DNA of 22,648 bases from a bacterium (GCA_021812925.1 JAKAMK010000005.1:1-22648), one strand, 5' to 3'. Shown: positions 1-7,261, counted from the stretch's first letter. Notes: generated from the letters alone by a model not told the origin. Made by a program: numbers and translations.

Positions 1-12
1 CCACGGCATAAT

Positions 13-41
13 TTGACGGTTATTTCGCCACCTGCTACAGT
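13..41 (+). promoter_or_regulatory. Sigma70-type promoter for the infA ribosomal cluster
   Basis: A -35 box TTGACG (13-18) and a -10 box TACAGT (36-41) are separated by exactly 17 nt. Transcription would start near position 48, leaving a leader of only about 8 nt before the infA ATG at 56. This suggests the ribosomal block is transcribed from here independently of genes upstream of the window. The call is by eye; the -10 box matches consensus at 4 of 6 positions. Confidence 0.5.
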
Positions 42-55
42 ATGACGGTATCCGC

Positions 56-295
56 ATGAAGGAAGGAGAAGACGCAAAAACGGCGACCGGCATCGTCGAA
101 GAGGTGCTGCCGAATTCGCTTTTTCGCGTGCGCCTTCCGGCGCCCGAGGGGGGCGCGGAGGTAGGCGAGCTCGTGCTCGCCTACCTCGCGGGTAAGATGC
201 GGCTGCACCGCATCCGCGTGCTCGTCGGCGACTCGGTCGAGATGGTTCTCGATCCCTATGGCGGACGGGCGCGCATCGTGCGCCGCCTCTCATAA
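56..295 (+). CDS. infA: Translation initiation factor IF-1
   Basis: This is a 79-residue S1/OB-fold protein that binds the ribosomal A site of the 30S subunit during initiation. The IF-1 core is plain: [16 protein letters not shown] near residues 12-27, then [20 protein letters not shown] (residues 44-63), matching the family's SGKMR...IRILPGDKV. It is slightly longer than the usual ~72 residues because of an acidic, glycine-rich insertion (residues ~29-37, PEGGAEVGE) in the loop between the strands that precede GKMR. No SD precedes the ATG; a promoter ends only 14 nt upstream. It heads the cluster infA-rpmJ-rpsM-rpsK-rpsD-rpoA-rplQ, the conserved bacterial order. The identification is secure. 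Confidence 0.95.
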   Translation: MKEGEDAKTATGIVEEVLPNSLFRVRLPAPEGGAEVGELVLAYLAGKMRLHRIRVLVGDSVEMVLDPYGGRARIVRRLS

Positions 296-312
296 CTAAT
301 CAATTCTTATCG

Positions 313-429
313 ATGAAAGTTCGTGCCTCTATTAAGAAGCAGCAGCCTGGTGATCAGATCGTCCGTCGCGGCGGTCGGCTCTACCGCATCAATAAGAAGA
401 ATCCCCGCCGCAAGGCGCGCCAGGGTTAG
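313..429 (+). CDS. rpmJ: Ribosomal protein L36, cysteine-free form
   Basis: A 38-codon ORF starts with ATG 17 nt after infA and ends with TAG. The ends match L36: MKVRASIKK at the start and KARQG at the end, in the normal place between infA and rpsM. L36 is a small protein of the 50S subunit that normally folds around one zinc ion held by three Cys and one His. Here all zinc ligands are gone: the usual CRNCK becomes QQPGDQ, and the later Cys and His positions hold Asn and Lys/Arg. It is therefore the zinc-independent (C-) type. No SD is visible in the A/T-rich leader. The identification rests on length, ends and synteny. Confidence 0.93.
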   Translation: MKVRASIKKQQPGDQIVRRGGRLYRINKKNPRRKARQG

Positions 430-485
430 TCCCTCATTTGCGTAGTCCGTACTTACCCGTTTCCATTTTTCTAAATCTTACTCAT

Positions 486-866
486 ATGCGTATCGCTGGC
501 GTATCGCTCCCGGATAACAAGCAGCTCGTGTACACTCTGCCGCTCATCTTCGGCATCGGGCCGACGCGCGCGAAGGACATCCTCGCGAAGGCCGGCGTGC
601 CGACCTCGAAGAAGGGCAGCGAGCTCTCGGCTGACGAGGAGCAGCAGATCCGCTCGCTCGCCGAGGCGTACACCATCGAGGGCGAGCTCCGCCGCGAGAT
701 AGGCCAGAACGTGAAGCGCTTGAAGGACATCCGCGCGACGCGCGGTATCCGCCACGAGCGCGGCCTGCCGGTGCGCAATCAGCGCACGAAGACGAACTCG
801 CGCACGCGCCGCGGCAACGTGCGTAAGACGATGACCTCGGGCCGCCGTACGCTCGAGAAGACGTAA
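486..866 (+). CDS. rpsM: 30S ribosomal protein S13
   Basis: The protein has 126 residues, normal for S13, a head protein of the small subunit that contacts 16S rRNA, the P-site tRNA and the inter-subunit bridges. It begins MRIAGVSLPDNK, the family N-terminus, and carries the helix-two-turn-helix region GIGPTRAKDIL (residues ~24-34). The basic tail GLPVRNQRTKTNSRTRRG is near the C-terminus. The ATG at 486 was chosen because it gives the canonical N-terminus; the frame stays open further upstream to a TTG at 438, which would add 16 non-family residues. The leader is A/T-rich (ccatttttctaaatc) with no SD. Confidence 0.96.
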   Translation: MRIAGVSLPDNKQLVYTLPLIFGIGPTRAKDILAKAGVPTSKKGSELSADEEQQIRSLAEAYTIEGELRREIGQNVKRLKDIRATRGIRHERGLPVRNQRTKTNSRTRRGNVRKTMTSGRRTLEKT

Positions 867-896
867 ACCGATATTTTTGTAATTTAATCTTTAGTC

Positions 897-1331
897 ATGG
901 GAAAGAAACGCATCATCAAGAAGGGCGGCCGCGGGCTCGATCAGGGTCGGAAGGAGCGCGCGCTCGCGAAGGGTTCGAAGCGCCGTCTCGAGAAGGGCAT
1001 CCTCCACGTCGAGGCTACCTTCAATAACACGAAGGCGGTGCTCACGGACGAGAAGGGCAACGCAGTCATCTCCTCGAGCGCCGGTGCGCTCGGCTTTTCG
1101 GGCGCCCGCAAGTCGACGCCGTACGCGGCAGCGAAAGTCGGCGAGCTCCTCGGCGAGAAGGGCATGATGATCGGCCTCAAGGAGGCGGCGGTCGTAGTGA
1201 GCGGCGTCGGCGCCGGCCGCGAGTCGGTCATCCGCGCGTTCTCGGGGAAGGGCGTGCAGATCCGCTCCATCAAGGACGCGACGCCGATCCCGCACAACGG
1301 CCCGCGCCCGCCTAAGCCGCGCCGCGTCTAG
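897..1331 (+). CDS. rpsK: 30S ribosomal protein S11
   Basis: The 144-residue protein is S11, which sits on the 30S platform and contacts the mRNA near the E site. A basic N-terminal extension (first ~33 residues, rich in Lys, Arg and Gly) precedes the conserved core GILHVEATFNNT. It ends with PIPHNGPRPPKPRRV, matching the family's PHNGCRPPKRRRV except that Cys is Pro. The ATG follows an A/T-rich spacer (tttttgtaatttaatc) without an SD. It lies 30 nt after rpsM in the standard order. The identification is secure. Confidence 0.96.
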   Translation: MGKKRIIKKGGRGLDQGRKERALAKGSKRRLEKGILHVEATFNNTKAVLTDEKGNAVISSSAGALGFSGARKSTPYAAAKVGELLGEKGMMIGLKEAAVVVSGVGAGRESVIRAFSGKGVQIRSIKDATPIPHNGPRPPKPRRV

Positions 1332-1338
1332 CCGTTGT

Positions 1339-1373
1339 ATGTCTAATGCCTAGAGCCTAGTGCCTAATTTCTA
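1339..1373 (+). repeat. Degenerate 7-nt tandem repeat upstream of rpsD
   Basis: Five in-phase heptamers fill the rpsK-rpsD spacer: ATGTCTA, ATGCCTA, GAGCCTA, GTGCCTA, ATTTCTA. The consensus is RTGCCTA, and all five end in CTA. The array stops 3 nt before the rpsD ATG. Very similar units occur upstream of dnaK at 4807-4834. The function is unknown. Confidence 0.7.
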
Positions 1374-1376
1374 GCT

Positions 1377-1988
1377 ATGAAAACAGGACCCCGATACAAG
1401 ATTGCCAAGCGCCTCGGCACCACCGTGTTCGAGAAGGCGCAGACGCAGAAGTTCGCACTCTCCGCGGAGCGCTCCGCGAAGAACAAGCGCGGCGGCCGCG
1501 GTCGTCGGAGCGAGTACGGCACCCAGATGCTCGAGAAGCAGAAGGTGCGTGTCACCTACGGCCTCCCCGAGAAGCAGTTCCGCAACTATGTGAACAAGGC
1601 GCTCGCGGCGCACTCCGCGCAGCCGACCGACCGTCTCCATGAGCTCCTCGAGATGCGCCTCGACAACGTCGCGTGGCGCCTCGGCCTCGCGCCGACCCGC
1701 CGCGCGGCGCGCCAGATGGTCGCGCACGGGCACGTGCTCGTGAACGGCAAGAAGGTCCGCGTCCCGTCGCACGCGCTCTCGGTGGGCGACCGCATCGCGG
1801 TGCGCGAGGGTTCGAAGGGCCACGGCACGCTGGTCGGCTTCTCGGACCGCTTTATGGAGCGCCCCCTTCCGTCCTGGCTTTCGTGGAACCCGAAGGCCAT
1901 GGAGGGCGGCGTCTCCGAGCGGCCGACGGCGGCTTCGGCAGACCCGGCAGGCGACCTGTCGATGGTGCTCTCGTTTTACACGCGTTAG
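1377..1988 (+). CDS. rpsD: 30S ribosomal protein S4
   Basis: This is a 203-residue S4, a primary 16S rRNA binding protein that nucleates 30S assembly. The N-terminal region MKTGPRYKIAKRLG lacks the zinc-binding cysteines found in some S4 proteins. The S4 RNA-binding domain is clear in the middle: RLDNVAWRLGLAPTRRAARQ, then HGHVLVNGKKVRVPS (about residues 93-130). The C-terminus ends with MVLSFYTR; E. coli S4 ends with a comparable IVELYSK. Residues ~165-190 look like a lineage-specific Ala/Glu/Pro stretch. The start at 1377 directly follows a heptamer repeat array, with no SD. In E. coli, S4 represses this operon by binding its mRNA; nothing here shows that directly. Confidence 0.96.
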   Translation: MKTGPRYKIAKRLGTTVFEKAQTQKFALSAERSAKNKRGGRGRRSEYGTQMLEKQKVRVTYGLPEKQFRNYVNKALAAHSAQPTDRLHELLEMRLDNVAWRLGLAPTRRAARQMVAHGHVLVNGKKVRVPSHALSVGDRIAVREGSKGHGTLVGFSDRFMERPLPSWLSWNPKAMEGGVSERPTAASADPAGDLSMVLSFYTR

Positions 1989-2017
1989 TTTAACCGATTG
2001 GTAATTACGATTGAGTT

Positions 2018-2956
2018 ATGGAATACCACATCACGCTTCCGTCAAAGCCTCGCATCGTTTCCGAAGAGGGCATGCAGGGCGTTTATGAGATCGATTCGCT
2101 CTACCCGGGCTACGGACACACGCTCGGCAACAGCCTCCGCCGCATCATCCTGTCGTCGCTTCCGGGCGCGGCAGTGACGCAGGTGAAGGTTGACGGCGTG
2201 CCGCACGAGTTCGCCACGATGGATGGCGTCCGCGAGACCGTCATGGAGATGCTCCTCAACCTGAAGCGCGTGCACTTCGTGCTTCACGGCGATGAGCCGC
2301 AGACCATCGCCCTCTCCGCAAAGGGCTCGGGCGCGGTGACCGCGAAGGATTTCAAACTCCCGACGCAGGTCGAGATCACGAATCCGGATCAGCACATCGC
2401 AGACCTCTCGGGGAAGAGCTCGCTCGAGCTCGAGGCGACTATCGAGCGCGGCCTCGGCTACGTGCCGCGCGAGACGCTCACGAAGGAGAAGGTCGACATT
2501 GGCACCATCGCGCTCGACGCGACCTTCACCCCGATCCGCCGCGTGAACTACGAAGTGGAGAACATGCGCGTCGGGGATCGCACCGATTTCAATCGTCTGC
2601 GCATCCTCATCGAGACCAACGGGACGGTCGCGCCGCGCGAAGCGCTCGAGCAGTCCATCGAGACCATGATTCATCAGCTGAAGTCGATTATCGGCTTCCA
2701 GGAGACGGCGCCTGAGGCAGCGACTGGCGAGGAGGCTTCAGCATCGGCCGCTAGCGACGCAACGAAGATCAAAGTCGCGGACTTGAACCTCCCGACCCGC
2801 GTCGCCTCCTCGCTCGAGGATGCGGGCATCAAGAGCGCCGCTGGCCTCACGAGGAAGTCGGCCGAGCAGTTGAAGGAGCTCGACGGCATCGGCGACAAGG
2901 CGGTAGCAGAGATCGCAACGGCGCTCGCCGAGCACGGCCTCACGTTGAAGGATTAA
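2018..2956 (+). CDS. rpoA: DNA-directed RNA polymerase subunit alpha
   Basis: The 312-residue alpha subunit dimerises to start assembly of RNA polymerase. The N-terminal domain (about 1-230) has the signature GYGHTLGNSLRRIILSSLPG (residues ~31-50) and NFEVENMRVG-like NYEVENMRVGDRTDFNRL. An Ala/Glu-rich linker (~231-248) leads to a complete C-terminal domain (about 250-312) with LNLPTRVASSLEDAGI and two helix-hairpin-like segments ending LDGIGDKAVAEI, the part that contacts UP elements and activators. Its length is normal. The leader is A/T-rich with no SD. It lies between rpsD and rplQ as in most bacteria. Confidence 0.97.
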   Translation: MEYHITLPSKPRIVSEEGMQGVYEIDSLYPGYGHTLGNSLRRIILSSLPGAAVTQVKVDGVPHEFATMDGVRETVMEMLLNLKRVHFVLHGDEPQTIALSAKGSGAVTAKDFKLPTQVEITNPDQHIADLSGKSSLELEATIERGLGYVPRETLTKEKVDIGTIALDATFTPIRRVNYEVENMRVGDRTDFNRLRILIETNGTVAPREALEQSIETMIHQLKSIIGFQETAPEAATGEEASASAASDATKIKVADLNLPTRVASSLEDAGIKSAAGLTRKSAEQLKELDGIGDKAVAEIATALAEHGLTLKD

Positions 2957-2977
2957 TAATTCGTTAGCACTAGTAGT

Positions 2978-3331
2978 ATGAGCCAGCGCAGCAAAGCACC
3001 CGCATTCAATCGTCCCGCGAACCAGCGGCGTGCGCTCCTGCGCAGCCAGGCACGCTCGCTCATCCTCGAGGAGCGCATCTCGACCACTGAGGCGAAGGCG
3101 AAGGCCCTGCGCCCGTACGTGGAGCGCCTCGTGACCTACGGCAAGTCGAACACGCTCGCGGCGCGCCGTCTCGCGAAGACCCGCCTCGGCGACGATGCCG
3201 CGGTGAAGAAGCTTTTCGACACCATCGCGCCGCGCTACGCGGATCGGAAGGGCGGCTACACGCGCATCGTGAAGCGCACCCGCCGCGGTGCTTCGGACAG
3301 CCGAAAGCTTGCGTACATCGCATTCGTCTAG
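2978..3331 (+). CDS. rplQ: 50S ribosomal protein L17
   Basis: This is a 117-residue L17, a 50S protein near the exit tunnel. Family features are RPANQRRALLRSQARSLILE near the start (the usual RxxxHRxALLRNLxxxLI), ERISTTEAKAKALRPYVERL (residues ~32-51), and the C-terminal GGYTRIVKRTRRGASDSRKLAYIAFV. It starts 21 nt after rpoA and lacks an SD. Its position right after rpoA is the normal end of the alpha operon. The identification is secure. Confidence 0.96.
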   Translation: MSQRSKAPAFNRPANQRRALLRSQARSLILEERISTTEAKAKALRPYVERLVTYGKSNTLAARRLAKTRLGDDAAVKKLFDTIAPRYADRKGGYTRIVKRTRRGASDSRKLAYIAFV

Positions 3332-3344
3332 TAATACCAGAACC

Positions 3345-3719
3345 ATGACCAGCGTTAAGAAAGTCCCGGAGCACACCACCTACACCATCGACGCCACGAG
3401 CCGCACGATCGGCCGCGTCGCGAGCGAGGCTGCGCACGCGCTCCTCGGCAAGCGCTCTGCGCTCGTCTCGAAGCACCGCACCCACCCTATTACGGTGGTC
3501 ATCGAGAACGCGTCGAAACTCCACCTCCCCGAGCGCCGCGTGAAGGGCCGCGTCTACCAGCGCTACACTGGCCACCCGGGCGGCCAGCGCGAGACCCGCA
3601 TGGACGTCATGATAGACAAGAAGGGCATCGAGGAGGTCGTCCGGAAGACGGTGGACGGCATGATCCCGCGCAACCGCCTCCGCGCGCTCCGCATGAAGAA
3701 CCTCATCGTGAAGGCCTAA
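3345..3719 (+). CDS. rplM: 50S ribosomal protein L13, short form
   Basis: The 124-residue protein starts at the ATG at 3345. The frame is open back to 3288, but those codons overlap rplQ and add no family sequence. Conserved L13 elements are TYTIDATSRTIGRVASEAAHAL (about 11-32), the central YQRYTGHPGG, and the MIPRNRLRALRMKNLIVKA end. L13 is usually about 140 residues, and here the C-terminal tail is missing after the Met-Lys-Leu helix, so the protein is truncated at the rRNA-facing end. The reading frame is intact, so this looks like lineage reduction rather than decay. The gene is paired with rpsI as in most bacteria. Confidence 0.94.
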   Translation: MTSVKKVPEHTTYTIDATSRTIGRVASEAAHALLGKRSALVSKHRTHPITVVIENASKLHLPERRVKGRVYQRYTGHPGGQRETRMDVMIDKKGIEEVVRKTVDGMIPRNRLRALRMKNLIVKA

Positions 3720-3736
3720 CTAATGATTTTTGACTT

Positions 3737-4132
3737 ATGACTTCCTCTTTCATCTCTGCAGTAGGCCGCCGGAAGACCGCCATCGCGTCGGTCCGCATGA
3801 GCGAGTCGTCGAAGAACGAGCTCACCATAAACGGTAAGAGCCCGAAGGACTTCTTCAAGACGGACGAGCGTGCACGCACGGCGCTCGAGGCGTTCACGAC
3901 CGCTGAGGCGGGCAAGGACTACAAGGTTACCGCGCACGTCGAGGGCGGCGGCATCGCTGCGCAGGCGGAAGCGCTCCGCCACGCAATCGCACGCGCGCTC
4001 ACGAAGGCTGAGCCGGCGACCCGCACGAAGCTGAAGGCTGCAGGCCTCATGACCCGCGACCCGCGCGCGAAGGAGCGCAAGAAGCCGGGTCTCGTGAAGG
4101 CCCGCAAGCGCAAGCAGTGGTCGAAGCGCTAA
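3737..4132 (+). CDS. rpsI: 30S ribosomal protein S9
   Basis: This 131-residue S9 has a C-terminal tail that reaches the P-site tRNA. The N-terminus contains AVGRRKTAIASVRM (residues ~8-21). The middle has HVEGGGIAAQAEALRHAIARAL, the family's GGG...GQAGAIRHGIARAL motif. The end is KKPGLVKARKRKQWSKR, with the canonical terminal SKR that touches the tRNA anticodon stem. The leader gatttttgactt has no SD. It is the last gene before the hairpin terminator at 4143. The identification is secure. Confidence 0.97.
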   Translation: MTSSFISAVGRRKTAIASVRMSESSKNELTINGKSPKDFFKTDERARTALEAFTTAEAGKDYKVTAHVEGGGIAAQAEALRHAIARALTKAEPATRTKLKAAGLMTRDPRAKERKKPGLVKARKRKQWSKR

Positions 4133-4142
4133 TTGTATTGCG

Positions 4143-4174
4143 AAGCAATGGAGCCGCAAGGCTCCATTGCTTTT
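4143..4174 (+). terminator. Rho-independent terminator after rpsI
   Basis: A perfect 13-bp stem (AAGCAATGGAGCC with GGCTCCATTGCTT) closed by a GCAA tetraloop (GNRA type) is followed by a T-run. This is the clearest terminator in the window and ends the ribosomal cluster. Its T-run overlaps the -35 box of the grpE promoter. Confidence 0.92.
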
Positions 4175-4201
4175 GACGCACGACCGTCTCTCGGGCAATA
4201 T
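4173..4201 (+). promoter_or_regulatory. Promoter for grpE, probably giving a leaderless mRNA
   Basis: TTGACG (4173-4178) is followed after 17 nt by CAATAT (4196-4201). The grpE ATG begins 7 nt after the -10 box, where transcription itself should start, and no SD is possible in that space. The -35 box is built on the T-run of the preceding terminator. The -10 match is weak (3 of 6). Confidence 0.5.
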
Positions 4202-4207
4202 GTGGAC

Positions 4208-4759
4208 ATGAGAGACGACCTGCACGACGATGTCGAGTTCGAAGCCGAGAATAACGAGCCTCCGAAGGGAAGCGACGCGGAAAAGCGCGTCGCCAGACTG
4301 AAGAGCGAGCTTGAGGCCTGCCAGAAGGAGCGCCAGGAGTACATGGACGGCTGGCAGCGCGCGAAGGCTGACTACGTGAATGCGCTGAAGCGCTTCGACG
4401 AGGAGAAGAAGGCGGAGCGGCAGCGGGGCGTCGTGAAGGCTGCCGAGGCTTTGCTGCCGGCGTTCGACGCACTAGAGCGCGCGAAGGGCCATGGAGACAT
4501 TCCCGAAGGCTTTGCGGGCATCGTGAAGCAGCTCGAGGCCGGCTTTACCTCGCTCGGGCTCGAGGCGTTCGGGGAAGCAGGGGAACCGTTTGACCCAGTG
4601 CGCCACGAAGCGCTCGGCCAGGATGCTGCGGAGTCGGCTGACCAGGATGACACCGTCTCCGCCGTACTCGAGCAGGGATGGCGGATCGGTCCCTCGACGG
4701 ACTCGGGATCTTCGACCGTCATCCGCCCCGCAAAGGTCCGCGTATTCTCGCGCGACTAG
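4208..4759 (+). CDS. grpE: Nucleotide exchange factor GrpE
   Basis: The 183-residue GrpE releases ADP from DnaK in the cytosolic Hsp70 cycle. An acidic N-terminus precedes a long coiled coil (about 25-85: KRVARLKSELEACQKERQEY, then WQRAKADYVNALKRFDEEKK). The C-terminal beta domain has LEAFGEAGEPFDPVRHEAL, matching the family's GxxFDPxxHEA, and ends with VIRPAKVRVFSRD. The ATG at 4208 was chosen because the frame upstream (open to 4133) runs through the terminator hairpin and lacks family sequence. grpE, dnaK and dnaJ follow one another, but each has its own promoter. No hrcA or CIRCE element is seen. Confidence 0.94.
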   Translation: MRDDLHDDVEFEAENNEPPKGSDAEKRVARLKSELEACQKERQEYMDGWQRAKADYVNALKRFDEEKKAERQRGVVKAAEALLPAFDALERAKGHGDIPEGFAGIVKQLEAGFTSLGLEAFGEAGEPFDPVRHEALGQDAAESADQDDTVSAVLEQGWRIGPSTDSGSSTVIRPAKVRVFSRD

Positions 4760-4770
4760 ACGCGAGGCAT

Positions 4771-4800
4771 CTGCTTCTTGATACGCGGAAGCAGTTTTAT
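4771..4800 (+). terminator. Terminator between grpE and dnaK
   Basis: A 7-bp stem (CTGCTTC with GAAGCAG) with a 10-nt loop is followed by TTTTAT. It is shorter than the rpsI terminator but has a proper T-run. The loop contains TTGATA, the -35 box of the dnaK promoter. Confidence 0.7.
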
Positions 4801-4806
4801 TAGTAT
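4778..4806 (+). promoter_or_regulatory. Promoter for dnaK
   Basis: TTGATA (4778-4783) and TAGTAT (4801-4806) are spaced by 17 nt. TATAGT (4804-4809) is an alternative -10 box. Transcription would start near 4813-4816, giving a 35-40 nt leader that consists mostly of a heptamer repeat. The promoter lies inside the grpE terminator. Confidence 0.5.
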
Positions 4807-4834
4807 AGTGCTAGCGCCTAAAGCCTAGCGCCTA
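4807..4834 (+). repeat. Degenerate 7-nt tandem repeat in the dnaK leader
   Basis: Four in-phase heptamers are AGTGCTA, GCGCCTA, AAGCCTA, GCGCCTA (consensus RNGCCTA). They match the units upstream of rpsD closely. From the predicted promoter, most of the array would be transcribed as the dnaK 5' leader. Confidence 0.7.
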
Positions 4835-4851
4835 ACTATCTGAAATTTCGT

Positions 4852-6765
4852 ATGGCAAAGATTCTCGGTATCGACTTGGGCACGACCAACTCTGCGATGG
4901 CTATCGTGGAGGGCGGGGAACCGCGCGTTCTCGAGAACGCGGAGGGCGCGCGCACGACCCCGTCCATCGTCGCCGTCGGGAAGAACGGCGAGCGCATCGT
5001 CGGTACTCTCGCGAAGCGCCAGGCGGTCACGAACCCCACGAACACCATCTACCAGATCAAGCGCTTTATCGGCCACTCGTTCGACGAGCCGGAAGTGCAG
5101 AAGGACAAGGCGGCGGTGCCATTTGAGATGCGGAAAGCCGACAACGGCGGCATCGAGGTGAAGATGGGCCAAAAGTCCGGGCAAGATGCGTGGTACCGCC
5201 CGGAAGAGGTGTCTGCGATGATTCTCGGCAAGCTGAAGGCGGACGCCGAAGCGAAGCTCGGGGAGAAGATAACCGAGGCGGTCATCACCGTGCCCGCATA
5301 CTTCAATGACGACCAGCGCTCGGCGACGAAGGCCGCAGGAGAGATTGCGGGACTTACCGTGAAGCGCATCATAAACGAGCCGACTGCGGCGGCGCTTGCG
5401 TACGGACTGAACAAGAAGAAAGAGGAGAAGATAGCGGTCTTCGACTTCGGCGGCGGTACCTTCGACATCTCCATTCTCGACGTCGGCGACGACACCATCG
5501 AGGTGAAGAGTACCGACGGCGACGCGCACCTGGGCGGCAAGGATATCGACCAGGCGATCATCGCGTGGCTCGCTGGCGAGTTCAAGAAACAGTCGGGCGT
5601 CGACGTCATGGGCGACCCGCTCGCGCGCCAGCGCCTCGACGAGGCGGCAGAGAAGGCGAAGATAGAGCTCTCTTCAGCAATGGAGACCGAGGTGAACATT
5701 CCGTTCATCACGTCGACGGATGCCGGCCCTCAGCACCTCCTCGTCACGATGAACCGCGCGAAGCTCGAGGAGCTCGCGCAGCCGTTCGTGACGCGCGCAC
5801 TCGACATCACGAAGCGCGCGATGGATGCGTCGCCCTTCAAGGTCGGCGACATAAACGAGGTCATTCTCGTCGGCGGCCAGACACGCATGCCGGCCATCCA
5901 GAAGGCCGTGGAGCAGTTCTTCGGCAAGAAGCCGAACATGAGCGTGAACCCGGACGAGGTGGTCGCCATCGGCGCAGCAATCCAGGCGGGAATCCTCCAG
6001 GGCGACGTGAAGGACATCCTCCTCGTGGACGTCATCCCGCTCTCTCTCGCCATCGAGACCATGGGCGGCGTCGCGACAAAGCTTGTGGAGCGCAACACCG
6101 CGATTCCCACGAGTCGCTCGCAGACCTTCTCGACCGCCGCAGACAACCAGCCGTCGGTAGAGATTCACATCACGCAGGGCGAGCGCGCCATGAGCGCCGA
6201 CAACAAGTCGCTCGGCAAGTTCATGCTCGACGGCATTCCGCCCGCGCCGCGCGGCATGCCGCAGGTGGAAGTTACTTTCGACGTGGATGCTTCCGGCATC
6301 CTCACCGTGAAGGCCAAGGAGAAGACGACCGGCAAGGAGCAGAGTATCCGCATCGAGGGCTCAACGGGCCTCTCGAAGGAAGACATCGAGAAGATGAAGG
6401 CGGACGCGGAGGCGAACGCGAGCGCCGACGAGAAGCGCAAGGAGCTCGTCGAAGCGAAGAACATCGCCGAGCAGGGCATTTATGCCGCCGAAAAAGCTAT
6501 TAAGGAGAGCGGCGAGAAGGCGGGTCCGGAGGTCGTGAAGGACGTGCAGGACAAGATTACCGACCTGCGCACTGCCATGAACGGGGAAGACGCCGCTCGC
6601 ATAAAGACGGCAACCGAGGCGCTCTCGGGCTCGCTCTCGAGGATAGGCGAAGCCATGATGAAGCAAGGAAGCGCGGAGACCCCGCCGCCCTCGGATGGCA
6701 CTGCTCGCGGAGCCCAGGACGCCGACTTCAAAGAGAAACCGGACGAAACGCAGCCGGAGGCGTAA
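4852..6765 (+). CDS. dnaK: Molecular chaperone DnaK (Hsp70)
   Basis: This full-length 637-residue Hsp70 binds and releases unfolded proteins through ATP hydrolysis. The nucleotide-binding domain (1-~383) shows GIDLGTTNS (6-14), [12 protein letters not shown] (174-185), FDFGGGTFD (197-205) and GGQTRMP (341-347). The hydrophobic linker [10 protein letters not shown] (385-394) joins the substrate-binding domain. A helical lid and a charged tail follow, ending with ETQPEA instead of the EEV(K)-type end common in bacteria. The start is the ATG at 4852, preceded by a leader without an SD. GrpE and DnaJ are encoded on either side, so the whole Hsp70 machine is here. Confidence 0.98.
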   Translation: MAKILGIDLGTTNSAMAIVEGGEPRVLENAEGARTTPSIVAVGKNGERIVGTLAKRQAVTNPTNTIYQIKRFIGHSFDEPEVQKDKAAVPFEMRKADNGGIEVKMGQKSGQDAWYRPEEVSAMILGKLKADAEAKLGEKITEAVITVPAYFNDDQRSATKAAGEIAGLTVKRIINEPTAAALAYGLNKKKEEKIAVFDFGGGTFDISILDVGDDTIEVKSTDGDAHLGGKDIDQAIIAWLAGEFKKQSGVDVMGDPLARQRLDEAAEKAKIELSSAMETEVNIPFITSTDAGPQHLLVTMNRAKLEELAQPFVTRALDITKRAMDASPFKVGDINEVILVGGQTRMPAIQKAVEQFFGKKPNMSVNPDEVVAIGAAIQAGILQGDVKDILLVDVIPLSLAIETMGGVATKLVERNTAIPTSRSQTFSTAADNQPSVEIHITQGERAMSADNKSLGKFMLDGIPPAPRGMPQVEVTFDVDASGILTVKAKEKTTGKEQSIRIEGSTGLSKEDIEKMKADAEANASADEKRKELVEAKNIAEQGIYAAEKAIKESGEKAGPEVVKDVQDKITDLRTAMNGEDAARIKTATEALSGSLSRIGEAMMKQGSAETPPPSDGTARGAQDADFKEKPDETQPEA

Positions 6766-6774
6766 GCGCGGCCG

Positions 6775-6813
6775 AACACACAAGGACCCGCCCATGGCGG
6801 GTACTTGTGTGTT
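6775..6813 (+). terminator. Long hairpin after dnaK (terminator or processing site)
   Basis: An 18-bp stem with one mismatch (arms 6775-6792 and 6796-6813) encloses a 3-nt CAT loop. It is very stable but has only TT, then GACTACTT, after it, so it is not a textbook intrinsic terminator. It could end dnaK transcription or be cut by RNase III. Its last bases are shared with the -35 box TTGACT of the next gene. Confidence 0.6.
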
Positions 6814-6841
6814 GACTACTTGGTGCCCGAGGGACTATAAC
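6812..6841 (+). promoter_or_regulatory. Strong sigma70-type promoter of the 6873 gene
   Basis: TTGACT (6812-6817) and TATAAC (6836-6841) each match consensus at 5 of 6 positions, with 18 nt between them. Transcription from about 6848 gives a 25-nt leader containing the SD at 6862-6867. It is one of the best promoters in the window. Confidence 0.7.
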
Positions 6842-6861
6842 GCTAGCGGCTACTCAGTTCT

Positions 6862-6867
6862 GGGAGG
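6862..6867 (+). promoter_or_regulatory. SD site of the 6873 gene
   Basis: GGGAGG lies 5 nt before the ATG at 6873. It stands out because the core genes of this window do not have SD sites at proper spacing. Confidence 0.7.
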
Positions 6868-6872
6868 ACACC

Positions 6873-7256
6873 ATGAGCCAACGAATCGCGGCAATCGCCG
6901 CGTCGACCATCGCGGCCACTCTATCGGTCGGCGTTGTCATGTACTACGCTTTGCAGCATCCGGGCGCATCACGGCGTATTCTCCAAAAACCGTTGATAGA
7001 GCGTGCGCCGGAGACCGGGCCGCTCGTTCCGATCTGGCAGCGAAGGGTCCGCATACTCCTACTACCATCGCAGAGCGGGAAAGGACTCACAGCCGTGGCA
7101 ATCGAGACACGCGAGGCGCACAAGGGTGGCAGGTTCAAGACGACTTTCAGCGCCTACGCCTACGGTTTCGATCTGAAGAACGGATCTGTAGGCACCGCCA
7201 CATGCTACGTGCATCGCGGGTATGAGAAGACGCCAATCTGTCTCATAACGGACTGA
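6873..7256 (+). CDS. Hypothetical membrane-anchored small protein
   Basis: I do not recognise this 127-residue protein. One hydrophobic segment at residues ~5-27 (IAAIAASTIAATLSVGVVMYY) looks like a signal anchor, so the rest is probably outside the membrane. The exported part holds two cysteines near the C-terminus (CYVHRGYEKTPIC), 13 residues apart end to end, which could form a disulfide. The gene sits between dnaK and dnaJ with its own consensus promoter, a strong SD and its own terminator. Its leucine and lysine codons (CTA, TTG, AAA) are more mixed than the CTC/AAG of neighbours, and it ends in TGA. These traits suggest acquisition. No function can be given. Confidence 0.75.
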   Translation: MSQRIAAIAASTIAATLSVGVVMYYALQHPGASRRILQKPLIERAPETGPLVPIWQRRVRILLLPSQSGKGLTAVAIETREAHKGGRFKTTFSAYAYGFDLKNGSVGTATCYVHRGYEKTPICLITD

Positions 7257-7261
7257 ATACG

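Noticed and set aside
4133..4207. 25-codon N-terminal extension of GrpE
   Set aside because: The upstream in-frame codons run through the perfect terminator hairpin and the promoter, and do not resemble GrpE.
4800..4851. CIRCE heat-shock operator upstream of dnaK
   Set aside because: TAGTGCTAG resembles one half of CIRCE (GAGTGCTAA), but no inverted second half is present at 9 nt, and no hrcA gene is in the block.
6695..7225. Plus-strand open frame overlapping the end of dnaK and the 6873 gene
   Set aside because: It runs through the post-dnaK hairpin and the 6873 promoter in another frame and has no start signal. The 6873 frame has a promoter, an SD and a sensible membrane anchor.
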